This document shows positions 50,514 to 60,494 of a stretch of DNA of 64,000 bases, piece by piece. How positions within the stretch are numbered: the first letter of the stretch is position 1; the number at the start of each line of letters is the position of its first letter. The DNA comes from Bog-473 sp963744225 (GTDB lineage Bacteria > Actinomycetota > Acidimicrobiia > Acidimicrobiales > RAAP-2): the NCBI GenBank assembly GCA_963744225.1, contig CAVUSV010000001.1, positions 1 to 64,000 of the forward strand. Direction: 5' to 3'. Position numbers and translations under genes: made by a program. The notes under the pieces are model-generated. The model was not told the origin of the DNA. It made no database searches and was given only the letters and a program-made list of their open reading frames with translations.

Positions 50514-52154
50514 ATGGACCTGACCGCGACATCCGAGTGGAAGGCTCTGGCGGCGCACTACAACGAGATCGCAGCGCAGCACCTCCGCGGATTCTTTGCC
50601 GAGGACCCCGAGCGGGCAACCCGGCTCACAGTCGAGGGTGCCGACCTCGTCCTCGACTACTCCAAGCATCGCGTCACCGACGAGACGCTGCGCCTCTTAC
50701 TCGCCGTGGCCCGCGCCGCCGGGGTGGAGCAACGTCGCGACGCGATGTTCGCGGGCGAACATATCAACACGACGGAGGACCGCGCCGTGCTGCACGTGGC
50801 ACTGCGGATGCCGCCTGGAACCAAGCTCATTGTTGACGGGCAGGACGTAGTCGCTCAGGTGCACGCCGTACTCGGCAAGATGGGCGAGCTCTCGGAGCGA
50901 ATCCGTAACGGATCCTGGACCGGGGCCACAGGCATGCGCATCAACGCCGTTGTAAACATCGGGATCGGGGGCTCGGACCTCGGGCCCGCCATGGCCACCA
51001 TCGCGCTGGCCGACTACGCGCAGCCTGGATTGATCAGCCGCTTCGTGTCGAACGTCGACCCGGTCGACCTCTACGCCGCCATCCACGATCTCGACCCCGC
51101 GACGACGCTGTTCGTGGTCAGCTCGAAGACGTTCACCACCCTCGAGACCCTGACGAATGCGGCGGCGGCGCGTGACTGGCTGCTGCAGGGCCTCGGCCCG
51201 TCGGCGGGCGAGGGTGCGGTGGCCAAGCACTTCGTCGCCGTCTCCACAAATGCCAAAGGTGTGGCTGAGTTCGGCATCGACCCGGAGAACATGCTCCAGT
51301 TCTGGGACTGGGTCGGCGGCCGCTACAGCTACGACTCCGCGATCGGTTTCTCGCTCATGGTGGCCATCGGGCGCCAGGCGTTCGGCGAGATGCTGTTTGG
51401 GTTTCATTCCATCGACGAGCACTTCCGCACGGCGCCACTCGAGAAGAACCTCCCTGTCATCCAGGGCATGCTCAACGTCTGGTACAACAATTTCTTCGGT
51501 GCGGAGACCCACGCGGTGTTGCCCTACAGCCACCGTATGGCACGGTTTCCGGCTTACCTGCAACAGCTGACAATGGAATCCAACGGCAAGTCGGTCCGGC
51601 TGGACGGGACCGCCGTGGCGGGCCAGACGGGCGAGATTTTCTGGGGTGAGCCCGGCACCAACGGCCAGCATGCCTTTTATCAGTTGCTTCATCAGGGCAC
51701 GAAGCTGGTCCCAGCCGATTTCATCGCCTTTGCGCACTCCACCCACGAGACGGGGGACCAGCACGACCTGCTCATGGCCAATTGTCTGGCGCAGACCAAA
51801 GCGCTGGCGTTCGGCCGCACGGCGGAGGAGGTTGCGGGGGATGGGACGCCTCCGGACCTCGTGCCGCACAAGGTGATGCCCGGAAATCGGCCGACCTCCA
51901 CCATCCTCGCCCCCAAGCTGACGCCGTCCATCCTCGGGCAATTGGTGGCCCTCTACGAGCACACGGTGTTCGTGGAAGGCACCGTCTGGGACATCGACTC
52001 CTTCGACCAGTGGGGCGTAGAACTCGGCAAGGTCATGGCCAAGGAACTGGCACCGCTCCTAACCAGCGCGTCGCCCCCGGACCTCGCGAGTCAAGACTCC
52101 TCGACGGCGTCGCTGGCCCGGCGATACCGGGCCCTGCGTGGACGCCCCGTCTGA
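50514..52154 (+). CDS. pgi: Glucose-6-phosphate isomerase
   Basis: About 546 residues from ATG 50514; a TTG at 50505 is in frame. Family features: VVNIGIGGSDLGPAM, VSSKTFTTLET, the signature GGRYSYDSAIGFSL, ESNGKSV and the C-terminal FDQWGVELGK with the catalytic-lysine region. It interconverts glucose-6-phosphate and fructose-6-phosphate in glycolysis. Together with pgl and gnd at the right end it covers entry to both glycolysis and the oxidative pentose phosphate route. The frame is intact. Confidence 0.95.
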   Translation: MDLTATSEWKALAAHYNEIAAQHLRGFFAEDPERATRLTVEGADLVLDYSKHRVTDETLRLLLAVARAAGVEQRRDAMFAGEHINTTEDRAVLHVALRMPPGTKLIVDGQDVVAQVHAVLGKMGELSERIRNGSWTGATGMRINAVVNIGIGGSDLGPAMATIALADYAQPGLISRFVSNVDPVDLYAAIHDLDPATTLFVVSSKTFTTLETLTNAAAARDWLLQGLGPSAGEGAVAKHFVAVSTNAKGVAEFGIDPENMLQFWDWVGGRYSYDSAIGFSLMVAIGRQAFGEMLFGFHSIDEHFRTAPLEKNLPVIQGMLNVWYNNFFGAETHAVLPYSHRMARFPAYLQQLTMESNGKSVRLDGTAVAGQTGEIFWGEPGTNGQHAFYQLLHQGTKLVPADFIAFAHSTHETGDQHDLLMANCLAQTKALAFGRTAEEVAGDGTPPDLVPHKVMPGNRPTSTILAPKLTPSILGQLVALYEHTVFVEGTVWDIDSFDQWGVELGKVMAKELAPLLTSASPPDLASQDSSTASLARRYRALRGRPV

Positions 52155-52160
52155 AGCGCT

Positions 52161-52598
52161 CTAGTTGCGGCTATCGAGGCCGTGCAGGGGCTGGCGCGGC
52201 AGCAGGCCACGCCAGGCGGTCGGGAGGGTACGGCCCAGGCGCTTGACCTCCTCCTGGTGGAGGTCTGCGAGGGCCTCGAGACGCTTGCGCCCGGATGCGC
52301 TGAGCTGAATCCGCACCAGGCGGTGATCATCGGGGTCGCGGACGCGCTTGATCAACCCGGCCGTGTCCGCTCGGTCCACCAGCCCGACCGCGCTGTGGTG
52401 GCGCAGCATCAGGTAGTCGGCCACCTCCCCGACGGTTGGGCCGCGGGGGTCGGCGTGCCCGCGGATGGCCAGGAGGAGCTGGTGCTGCGCCGGCGTGAGG
52501 CCAGCCGCCTCGGCCTGCTGATCGCTCCAGCGCAGGAACCGGCGCAGGCCGGTGCGGAGCGCCAGCAAGTCCTCGTAGTCGGCATCACGCAAACGCAT
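52161..52598 (-). CDS. MarR family transcriptional regulator
   Basis: 145 residues from ATG 52598. It is a winged-helix regulator: GLTPAQHQLLLAIRGH, PTVGEVADYLMLRHHSAVGL (recognition helix) and the wing DPDDHRLVRIQLSASGRKRLE. MarR dimers usually bind a palindrome at their own promoter and release it on binding a small ligand. A palindromic site lies just upstream of this start. It is convergent with pgi, with 6 bases between the stops. Confidence 0.88.
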   Translation of the reverse strand: MRLRDADYEDLLALRTGLRRFLRWSDQQAEAAGLTPAQHQLLLAIRGHADPRGPTVGEVADYLMLRHHSAVGLVDRADTAGLIKRVRDPDDHRLVRIQLSASGRKRLEALADLHQEEVKRLGRTLPTAWRGLLPRQPLHGLDSRN

Positions 52599-52599
52599 C

Positions 52600-52630
52600 G
52601 TGTCACGATAGCATCGTCTTACGATAGACA
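52600..52630. promoter_or_regulatory. Palindromic site upstream of marR, putative operator
   Basis: ATCGTCTTACGAT (52613-52625) is an inverted repeat with a 3-base centre, and the nearby ACGATA motifs at 52605 and 52621 give further symmetry. The position 2-30 bases before the marR ATG fits autorepression. Confidence 0.45.
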
Positions 52631-52697
52631 TGGTGGATCCCGTCGCGGGGGGACGATCCGCGAGAGATCCGGGCCGGTCTGGGCCGGTGTGGCCCGG

Positions 52698-53663
52698 TCA
52701 GGCCGGCCGCGTCGCGCCGACGAAGACCAGGCTTCCGAAGGACGCACCCGCGGTGTCCGGGAATGCCTCTGCCCGCACGTTGGCTCCGGTGTAGGGCGCA
52801 TCGACCATCACGTCGCGGCCTCCGACGATGCCGACGAAGAGACCGACGTGATCGATGCCCCTTGGCCCGCTCCCAAAGAAGACGAGGTCACCGGGGACGA
52901 GGGGAGCGCCCGCGCCGAGCTTCTGCGTGGCGTCGTACTGGTCCTGGGCGACGCGCGGCAAGGGCACGCCGGCCGCCTTGTAGGCGGCCTGGACGAGGCC
53001 CGAGCAGTCGAACCCGACCCCCTGGCTCTCCCCGCCCCAGACATAGGGCGTGCCGATCTGGGTCAGCGCCCACTCCACGGCGACGGCGCCGCCGTCCCCG
53101 GGCGTCCCCGAGGTCGGCCCGGCGTACGACTGTGCCAGCGCGAGGACCTGGGCCACGTACGTGGCCGAGTGGTTGTAGGCGAACACGGCACCCGCGATGT
53201 CAGCGCCCCCCGAGGCACCGTTCGCGCACAGCAGCCTTGCCGCCGCATACACGGCGTCGGTTGGGTCGTAGGGGCTGGGGGGTGCCGCGCCGCCGGGAGG
53301 GACGGGCTGGTCGTAGGACGCGAACGTCGCCGGCTCGAACTGCATGGGGCCTTGGGCCCCGGCGGCGTTGTTGCCTTCGTGCACACCCGGCAGAGTGGAC
53401 TGCCCGTTGTCCGACTCAACCGTGCCGATGGCAGCCAGGACCGTCCAGGGGAGGCCCGGGCAGGTGGCGGCGGCCTGCTGGTACAGGGCCACCATGTCGG
53501 GCGGGATCCGGGCCGAGACCGCCGAGGCCGGTAAGCCCAGGGGAGGGGCCGCCGGTGCGCCTCCGCCGACGCCGAGGAGCGACACAGCGGACGCCACGAC
53601 GGCTGTGCCCACCAGCGCCGCAGACAGCCCTAGGGCCAGACAGAGAGCGGCGAGACCCTTCAC
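52698..53663 (-). CDS. Exported NlpC/P60 (C40) cell-wall endopeptidase with lysozyme-like domain
   Basis: 321 residues with an N-terminal membrane/signal segment (LAALCLALGLSAALVGTAVV). A lysozyme-like transglycosylase fold follows (VLAAIGTVESDNGQ, AAGAQGPMQFEPATF, then AVFAYNHS). From about residue 195 comes an NlpC/P60 domain with Cys in FDCSGLV (about 218) and His in DHVGLFVG. It likely cuts both glycan and stem peptide of peptidoglycan. It stands alone on the minus strand. Confidence 0.9.
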   Translation of the reverse strand: MKGLAALCLALGLSAALVGTAVVASAVSLLGVGGGAPAAPPLGLPASAVSARIPPDMVALYQQAAATCPGLPWTVLAAIGTVESDNGQSTLPGVHEGNNAAGAQGPMQFEPATFASYDQPVPPGGAAPPSPYDPTDAVYAAARLLCANGASGGADIAGAVFAYNHSATYVAQVLALAQSYAGPTSGTPGDGGAVAVEWALTQIGTPYVWGGESQGVGFDCSGLVQAAYKAAGVPLPRVAQDQYDATQKLGAGAPLVPGDLVFFGSGPRGIDHVGLFVGIVGGRDVMVDAPYTGANVRAEAFPDTAGASFGSLVFVGATRPA

Positions 53664-54086
53664 GAGAACGCGCCGTGCCAGCGCTCGGTGTGCGTGGGTG
53701 CGCCAGCCATGGGAGCGAACGGTCGTGCCCGACCGGCGTTCGGCCCGTCAAAGATGCGCTCGCGCTGCTTGGGCTACCAATCCACAGTGCCGCCAGACCG
53801 AGGCGTTCTTCCTTGCAGGGCGCTGAAGTGGACTGGGCGGCCCGAGCAAAGGGGACCCCAAGGAGGGACCGGCGACCGGCGGACAGTCGTGCATGTCTTT
53901 GGACGTCCGCGATCGAAGTTGGGGTCGACTCTCGGTGGATGCGTACGGCCTACGACATTGACGAGGAGGCAAACGCCACCTGTTTTTTGACGTTTATGAA
54001 AGTCGAGGACGCCTCAGGCCAGTCTCGTGCCACGGGCCCGGCAGGTTCTTGCCGGAGCTTGAATTTGCAGTTGTCCTTCGACCCGC
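53664..54086. other. Intergenic, nothing recognised
   Basis: About 420 bases between the endopeptidase start and the hypothetical gene stop. All frames are short or of non-coding composition, and no structured element is evident. Confidence 0.4.
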
Positions 54087-54434
54087 CTATTCCGGCGGCA
54101 AGGCAAGAGGACGCTCCTGCAACGCCAGGCACTTCGCAGGACGAATGGCAGCCTGCAACAGACTCCTGGGAAGAGACCGCTGCTGCGGTGCTTCTCCCTC
54201 GAAGAGGACGGAGCTTCCTGGGCGTAGGTCGACCTTCACCGGCGCACTCTTCATCCACCAGAGCCGAATGTGAACGGTGTGCGAGCCGGGAGAGATCCTT
54301 GACTCCAAGCATCGGAACACAGGAGCGATTCCGACCTTGGCGCCATCGACGTAGACGTGCAGGCGGCCCAGCCAAGGATCACCCATCCAACGACAACCAT
54401 TCAGTACTTCGATCCGAGCCGTCGCCTCAGTCAC
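54087..54434 (-). CDS. Hypothetical protein, PEGA-like beta domain
   Basis: 115 residues from GTG 54434. The text RLHVYVDGAKVGIAPV followed by SRISPGSHTVHIRLWW and VDLRPGSSVLFEG looks like a small beta-sandwich of the PEGA or carbohydrate-module kind. Its GTG overlaps the last codons of the methyltransferase, so it is likely translationally coupled to it. No enzyme motif. Confidence 0.55.
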   Translation of the reverse strand: MTEATARIEVLNGCRWMGDPWLGRLHVYVDGAKVGIAPVFRCLESRISPGSHTVHIRLWWMKSAPVKVDLRPGSSVLFEGEAPQQRSLPRSLLQAAIRPAKCLALQERPLALPPE

Positions 54435-55153
54435 GTGAGCGTTTCCGGCCTTGATCACTTCGACGGTCGCCGCCGCGCTGATGATGTCGAGGGCCTGTCG
54501 GGTTGGAAGGAGATGCCGTGCCGTGGACGTCGCGACCTTGCGACGCCGGAGTCGGGCTGGTGTGACCCGTGAAGGAAGTCTCGACCCGAGGGACATCCTG
54601 AAGGGTGTCCTCGCAGAACCAGCACGTGTGTTCGAGATGCACTTGCCTGTGACCACCCCATCGGAAGAGGAAGTTGCGGACGTCGAACGCATTGGGGGTC
54701 CTCAGCACGAGTCGTCCTCCTGGACCCAGGTGCCGCCGAGCACTCCCGAGAAACCCATTTGAAGTTATCGAGGTCCTCAACCCGTTCCCCAGCAAACACG
54801 GTGTCAAACGTCCGCTCGAGGTCGAAGTTCTCAGCGTCGGCCCGCCGCTCGTCGAACCCCATCCCCTGGAGCACGCAAATTGTGGGCCCGTTGATGTCGA
54901 TCCCGACCAGGTCGGGGATCTCGCTCGTGAGCAGGCCGTGCAACCAGTCCGGCTTGCCGTACCGTGAGGCGCCACCCACGTCAAGGACCGAGGTGCCCAC
55001 GATGCGTGGCCGGACCACCTCGAATGTGTCACGCAAAGAACCGCTACCCGAGGGATTCTCACCCCAATTGGGTTGGGGGAAATGCCCGGTGGCCGGTCCG
55101 TCAGAGGCGACGATTGAGTGACGATTCTTGGAACGCTTGGTCACAGAAACCAA
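54427..55153 (-). CDS. Class I SAM-dependent methyltransferase (frame broken once)
   Basis: From 55153 the SAM-binding motif I is TSVLDVGGASRYG, then GIDINGPTICVLQGMGFDER and the motif-IV-like FDTVFAGERVEDLDNF. A one-base shift near 54760 is needed before GFLGSARRHLGPGGRLVLRT and PNAFDVRNFLFRWGG. The order fits a Methyltransf_11/23 enzyme. After about 54640 the sequence is less typical and the true C-terminus is uncertain. The substrate is unknown. Confidence 0.7.
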
Positions 55154-55460
55154 AATGTCACCTTCCCCAACCGCGCTACCAAGGCCCGTCCGACAATCCG
55201 TTCCCCGGGTGACATCGGGGAGCCCCTAGGTGAGGGAAGCAGCGTACCTTCTCGGGTCTCAGCTCGCACCTGTGAGTCACGGCACGGCGTGACGACGGGA
55301 CGATCGAAATCGTCGCGGTGCCGTTCGGTCCCCTCGAACCTCCGCTCGTCTTGCTGTGGACTGTCGTGCAGGTCGTGGACAGACCCCTCGTGAACAGGGG
55401 ACACAGTCGTCCCACGGACGAGGACATGGCGCGGGGTCGACGCCTAGCGAGACTTGGGCC
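55154..55460. other. Divergent intergenic region
   Basis: About 300 bases between the methyltransferase and acyl-CoA ligase starts. It should hold promoters in both directions; I cannot mark them with confidence. Confidence 0.4.
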
Positions 55461-57078
55461 ATGCAAAGCACCATGCAGGACGCCCCGCTCCTGATCAGCG
55501 ACATCCTCCGCCACGGGCAACAGGTGCACGGGGACAGCACCGTCATCACGGTCGAGGCCGGTGGCCACCGCTCGGCCACCTTCGCGGAGGTGGCGACGAG
55601 GGCCGAGAAGCTGGCGGCCGCCCTGACGCGCCTGGGCGTTCAGCAGGGCGAGCGCGTCGGGACGTTCTGCTGGAACAACCAAGGGCACCTGGAGGCCTAC
55701 CTCGCCATCCCCTCCATGGGGGCGGTCCTGCACACCCTCAACATCCGGCTCCCCGCCGAGCAGCTGGCCTATGTCATCAACCATGCCGAGGACCGCGTCA
55801 TCATCGTGGACGCGTCGCTCATCCCGCTCCTCGCGGCCGTCAAGAACGACCTGAAGACCGTCGAGACGATCATCGTGGCCGGGGAGGGGGACACCTCGGC
55901 CCTCGGGGAGACCCTGTCCTACGAGCGACTGCTGGCGGCGGAGCAGCCCGGCTTCGCATGGCCGAGCTCGACGAGCGATCGGCCGCGGCGATGTGTTACA
56001 CGAGCGGCACAACCGGCAGCCCCAAGGGCGTCGTGTACTCGCACCGTTCGACCTGGCTGCACACCATGGCCGAGCAGGCGGCCTCCTCGGTCGGCATGAT
56101 GGAGTCGGACCGCATCCTCGTCATCGTGCCCATGTTCCACGCCATGGCCTGGGGCACTCCCTACGGAGCCTGGATGGCGGGCACCGACATGATCATGCCG
56201 CAGATGTTCCTTATGGGCGACGCCCTGGCCGCCCTCTTCAACGAGTTCCATCCCACGCTGGCCTGTGGGGTGCCGACGATCTGGAACGGGCTGCTTGCCC
56301 TCCAGACGCCCATCGACTTCTCCACCGTGCGCGCCATCACGGCTGGCGGTGCCACGGTGCCCCAGTCCCTCATCGAGGCGTTCGAGAAGCGCTTCGGAGT
56401 GACCATCATCCAAGGGTGGGGCATGACCGAGACGAGCCGCTGGCCGCGTTCGGCCTGCCCCCGGCGCGCAAGCTCGATGGGCACGACGACATGTACTACA
56501 AGGTGAAGGCTGGTCGCGTCGTCGGCGGCGTCGAGGTCCGCGTCGTGGCCGAGGACGGGACCGTCCTGCCGAACGACGGGAAGGCGATCGGTGAGTTCGA
56601 GATCCGCGGCCCTTGGATCACCGGCTCGTACTACAAGGAGGAGGACCCGGCGAAGTTCCACGACGGCTGGCTGCGCACGGGCGACGTCGGCACGCTCGAC
56701 GGCCAGGGCTACATGACGATCTCTGACCGCACCAAGGACGTGATCAAGTCGGGCGGGGAGTGGATCTCCTCGGTCGAGCTCGAAAACGCGGTGATGGCCC
56801 ACCCTGACGTCTTCGAGGCGGCCGTGATCTCCATTCCCGACCCGAAGTGGTCCGAGCGCCCCCTGGTCGCCGTGGTGCCCAAGCCCGGCCGGTCACCCGC
56901 GCCGGCCGACCTCGTCGCCTTCCTGCTCGACCGCGTGCCACGGTGGTGGCTCCCCGAGCAGTGGACCTTTATCACCGAGGTACCCAAGACCAGCGTGGGC
57001 AAGTTCGACAAGAAGGTCATGCGTGCGGCGTACGCCGACGGTGCCTACAAGGTGCAGAGCACGCCCCTGCCCAAGTGA
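55461..57078 (+). CDS. Fatty acyl-CoA ligase, FadD-like (frame broken twice)
   Basis: Starts at ATG 55461. The first frame holds the N-terminal ANL domain (VGTFCWNNQGHLEAYLAIPS). After a shift near 55963 comes the ATP loop CYTSGTTGSPKGVVYSHRS and GWGMTET. After another shift near 56440 the rest has GWLRTGDVGTLDGQGYM and the catalytic lysine in PKTSVGKFDKK. The reconstructed 539 residues match medium/long-chain fatty acid CoA ligases, which activate fatty acids for oxidation or lipid synthesis. The frame changes lie at C/G-rich sites. Confidence 0.9.
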
Positions 57079-57095
57079 GCGGCCCGAGCGAGGCC

Positions 57096-57321
57096 ATGAC
57101 AGACCTGGCCGAGCGGCTCGAGGGGGTGCTCGAGGAGCTGACCGACATGGCCATCGACGCCCTGCGCCGAGCCACCTCCGGTGATCCCGACTCGGCCGAG
57201 ACCGGGGAGGCCCTCGCGGGAGCGCCGCATCCTCAAGGCACGCCGCGCGCTCGAGCGCTGCATCGCCGCGTTGCACGAGGGCGCCGGGTCCGAGCGCACC
57301 ATGCTCGACGACGGCGCCTGA
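57096..57321 (+). CDS. Small helical hypothetical protein (frame broken once)
   Basis: From ATG 57096, MTDLAERLEGVLEELTDMAI and RRATSGDPDSAETGEAL are in one frame. After one base near 57217 the reading RERRILKARRALERCIAALH and the acidic end to TGA 57321 follow in another. About 75 residues, all helical and charged. It sits between the ligase and ThpR with short gaps. No known family. Confidence 0.5.
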
Positions 57322-57335
57322 GTATCCGCCGCACC

Positions 57336-57872
57336 GTGCGCCTGTTCGTGGCCGCCTGGCCCGACGATGTTGCCCGCGAGCGGCTGGCCGCCCTCCAGCT
57401 CGGGCGGCAGAAGAACCTGCGTCTCGTGGGGCCGAGCCGCTGGCACGTCACCCTGCGCTTCCTGGGGGACGTGGCTGAGGAGCGGCTGGGCCCGCTGGGC
57501 GACGCGCTCGTGGCCGGCGCCGCGGCACAGACGGGGCCCGTGGTGTGCCGGCTCGGGCCGGTCACGGGATGGTTCGCGCCGGTGCGCGTTCTTCAGATTC
57601 CCGCCACGGGGCTCGATGAGCTGGCCGGCGCCGTGCGCTCGGCAACCGTGCCCCTCGTGGCCGAGCTTGCGTCGGGCGAACCCCCCTTCAACGGCCATCT
57701 CACGTTGGCGCGGGCCAAGGGGCGACTCGGCGCGTCCGCCCAAGCCGAGCTGGCGGGCATCCCCTTCGAGGCCGCCTTTCCCGTTGCCCACGTCGATCTC
57801 GTCGCCTCCGCGCCGTCGCCGCGTGGGCACGTCTACTCCACGCTGGTCCGGGCCCCCCTCGGGACCGCCTGA
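57336..57872 (+). CDS. thpR: RNA 2',3'-cyclic phosphodiesterase, ThpR/LigT family
   Basis: 178 residues from GTG 57336. The two HxTx motifs of the 2H superfamily are HVTLRFLGD (about residue 39) and HLTLARAKG (about residue 121). The enzyme opens 2',3'-cyclic phosphates on RNA ends; the physiological role in bacteria is unclear. It is convergent with the amidase gene, one base between the stops. Confidence 0.88.
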   Translation: MRLFVAAWPDDVARERLAALQLGRQKNLRLVGPSRWHVTLRFLGDVAEERLGPLGDALVAGAAAQTGPVVCRLGPVTGWFAPVRVLQIPATGLDELAGAVRSATVPLVAELASGEPPFNGHLTLARAKGRLGASAQAELAGIPFEAAFPVAHVDLVASAPSPRGHVYSTLVRAPLGTA

Positions 57873-57873
57873 G

Positions 57874-59411
57874 TCACCCGGCGCGGCCGGTCAGGAACAC
57901 GGTGATGGCCTGCGCGATGGCGGCGGCCGCGGTCTGCTGGAAGGCGGGCGTGACGAGCAGCGCCGCGTCGGTGGCATTGCGCATGTTGCCGATTTCGATC
58001 AGCACCTTGGGGACCGTGGTCAGGTTGAGACCCGCCAGGTCGGTGCGGGGCTCCAGGCCATTGAGGCCCTCGTAGTCGCTCACCGGCAACGGGGTGGCGG
58101 ATGCGAAGGTGTCGCGCAGCACGGAGGCGAAGGTGAGGGAGGGTGCGATGACGGCGTCATTGGGGCCGTCCGCCACCGGTTCCAACACGGTGAAGCCGCG
58201 GCCATCCGCCGGGCCGCCGTCGGCATGGACGTCGATGGCGACGTCCGCGTGGGCGTCGTTGACGACGGCCGCCCGCGTCGTGACGCACGGCCCGACGCCG
58301 TCGTTGCTCGAGCGGGTCAGCACCACGGTGGCGCCTTCGGCCTGTAAGTCGGCCTCCAGGTCGGTTGCGACGTTGAAATTGAATTGGGCCTCGCTGTAGC
58401 CGGAGTCGGTCGCCGTGCCCGTCGTGTCGCACGGTCTCGTCGCCGGTGCCGTTGAAGACGGGCTGGTTGATCACGCTCGGCGCGGCCCAATTCAGCCCGT
58501 CGTGGCCGGGGTCGATGCCGACGACCTTGCCCGCCAGCGGCTCGGACCCGACCGCGAGCCAGTACCCGCCTCCCGCGGGAGCGGCGGCCATCCCGACGAC
58601 GGGCCCGGGCAGAGTGGTTCCTCCGAGCGAGCCGACGTAGGGGGCGCCGCCGTAGCTGAAGAGACCGCCGTCGCGCGCCACGAGCCAGTAGCCACCGCCC
58701 GGCGCAGACGCCATGCCGACGATCGGTGCGTTGAGGTGCAGGGCGCCGCCCGAGCCGGAGAAGGTCGCGTCGCCGTAGGTGAAGACGCCGCCGTCGGAAG
58801 CCACCAGCCAATAGCCCCCGCCGTCGGGTGTTGCGGCCATGCCGACGATCGGTGCGTTGAGGTGCAGGGCGCCGGCCGACCCGGCGAACCGGGCGTCGCC
58901 GTAGCTGAAGATGCCTCCATCGGCCGCGACCAGCCAATAGCCCCCGCCGTCGGGCGTCGCCGCCATGCCGACAATCGGTGCGTTCAGCGGCAGGGCGCCG
59001 CCCGAGCCGGAGAAGGTCGGCGTCGCCGTAGGTGAAGACCCCGCCGTCGGAAGCCACCAGCCAGTAGCCCCCGCCGTCGGGCGTGGGCGCCATGCCGACG
59101 ATCGGCGCGTTGAGGACGAGCGACCCGGTGGAGCCGAAGAACCGTGCGTCCCCGTAGCCGAAGATCCCCCCGTCGCGCCCCACCAGCCAGTACCCCGCAC
59201 CGCGTGCTGACGCCGCCACGCCAACGATCGGTGCGTTGGCGTTCGTGACGGCATTGGCGCCGATGCCGGTGCTTCCGAACGGCACGACGGAGTTGGGTGG
59301 GGGAGTGGTGGCCGACGCCGGGGCCGCTGCGAGCCCGACGGACACCAGGGTCACGAGAGAAGGCAACGCGGCCAGGAGGATGCGCCGAGCCGCAGCCCCC
59401 GTCGTGGTCAC
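57874..59411 (-). CDS. Secreted N-acetylmuramoyl-L-alanine amidase with GYWLV repeats (frame broken twice)
   Basis: From GTG 59411 a signal peptide (LAALPSLVTLVSVGLAAAPASA) leads into about six repeats of the form NAPIVGMA-TPDGGGYWLVA-DGG-F-YGDA-F-GS, probably a propeller. A frame change near 59020 lies in repeat 2. After repeat 6 the Amidase_3 domain begins VVGIDPGHDG (zinc His). A shift near 58432 is needed before SGYSEAQFNFNVATDLEADL. The domain then shows VVLTRSSND, DVAIDVHADGG (zinc His) and the catalytic Glu in VLIEIGNMRN. It cleaves peptidoglycan. Confidence 0.85.
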
Positions 59412-59412
59412 C

Positions 59413-60494
59413 TCACCCCGTGCACTCGTTGATCGCGTCAATGAGTTGACGCAGTCGGGCGTAGCGGAGGCGATCGAAGCGGAAGGCCAACCGGGGAAGC
59501 TCGGGGTGGTCGTCGCGCTCCGGAGGGAACGGGCCCGCCGTGCGGATGCTCCGCGCACGATGATGTCGGCGAAGCGCCGGTTGAGCTCAGCCAGCTCCCC
59601 CTTGCTCGGTTGCTTCTGCACGCGCAGCACCAAGAGGTCGCCCACCCAGCGGCACGAGTGGTAGTTGCGGTAGAAGCCCAGGACCTCCTCGGCGGCTTCC
59701 TCCATCGTGTTCGTCACCTTGAAGAGGGCCCGGTCCTCGGGCGAGACCCAGCCGGCCGCGATGGCCTCGTCCTCGACGAAGCGGAGCCACGCATGCCAGT
59801 AGGTGCCGCCGGGCGTCTCGACCATCACCACGGGCGCGGGCTCCGCCTTGCCGGTCTGGAGCAACGTGAGCAGCTCGAAGGACTCGTCCTGGGTGCCAAA
59901 GCCACCCGGGAGGATGGCATAGGCGTGGGACTCCTTAATGAGCATGAGCTTGCGGGTGAAGAAGTAGCGCATCTCGACCAGCTTGGGGTCCTGCGAGATG
60001 AAGGGGTTGGCGTCCTCTTCGTGGGGAAGCCGGATGTTCACCCCGAAGGCATGGTCGCGCCCCGCCCCCTCCAGGCCGGCCGCCATGATCCCGGGGCCCG
60101 CCCCCGTCACCACCATCCAGTCGGCGGCCGCCAGTCGAGCGGCCAGGTTGCGCGCGAGGACGTAGACCGGGTCTTCGGGCTTCGTGCGCGCCGAGCCGAA
60201 CATGGTGAGCTTGCGGATGTGCCGGTAGGGCCGGAACACCTGGAAGGCCTCGGCCATCTCGGCCAACGCTGCGTTGGCGATCTTCAGGTCGCCGACCGAT
60301 GTGCCCTCCCGGGCCATGTCCCACAGCGTCCCGATCATGGCCTCCAGCTCCCGGGCCTGGGCCGAGGAGAGCGTGTGCCGCTCGAACAACGCCTCGAACG
60401 CCTTCAGACGCGCCGCTGCGGCAGCCTCTGTTTCGGAGGGGGCGCTGGCGCTGGCGTTCGCGTCAGCGTCCGCGGCTTCGGTGTCGTCGCTCAC
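59413..60494 (-). CDS. LOG family protein (lysine decarboxylase-like Rossmann fold; frame broken once)
   Basis: From GTG 60494 an acidic Ala-rich N-terminus precedes the LOG domain: MFGSARTKPEDPVY, VVTGAGPGIMAAGLEGAGRD and the signature LPGGFGTQDESFELLTLLQ. One base near 59554 must be restored to read the natural end SIRTAGPFPPERDDH to TGA 59413. LOG proteins hydrolyse cytokinin riboside monophosphates or act as nucleotide 5'-phosphoribohydrolases. The start overlaps the fbiC stop by 4 bases, so it is coupled to fbiC. Confidence 0.83.
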
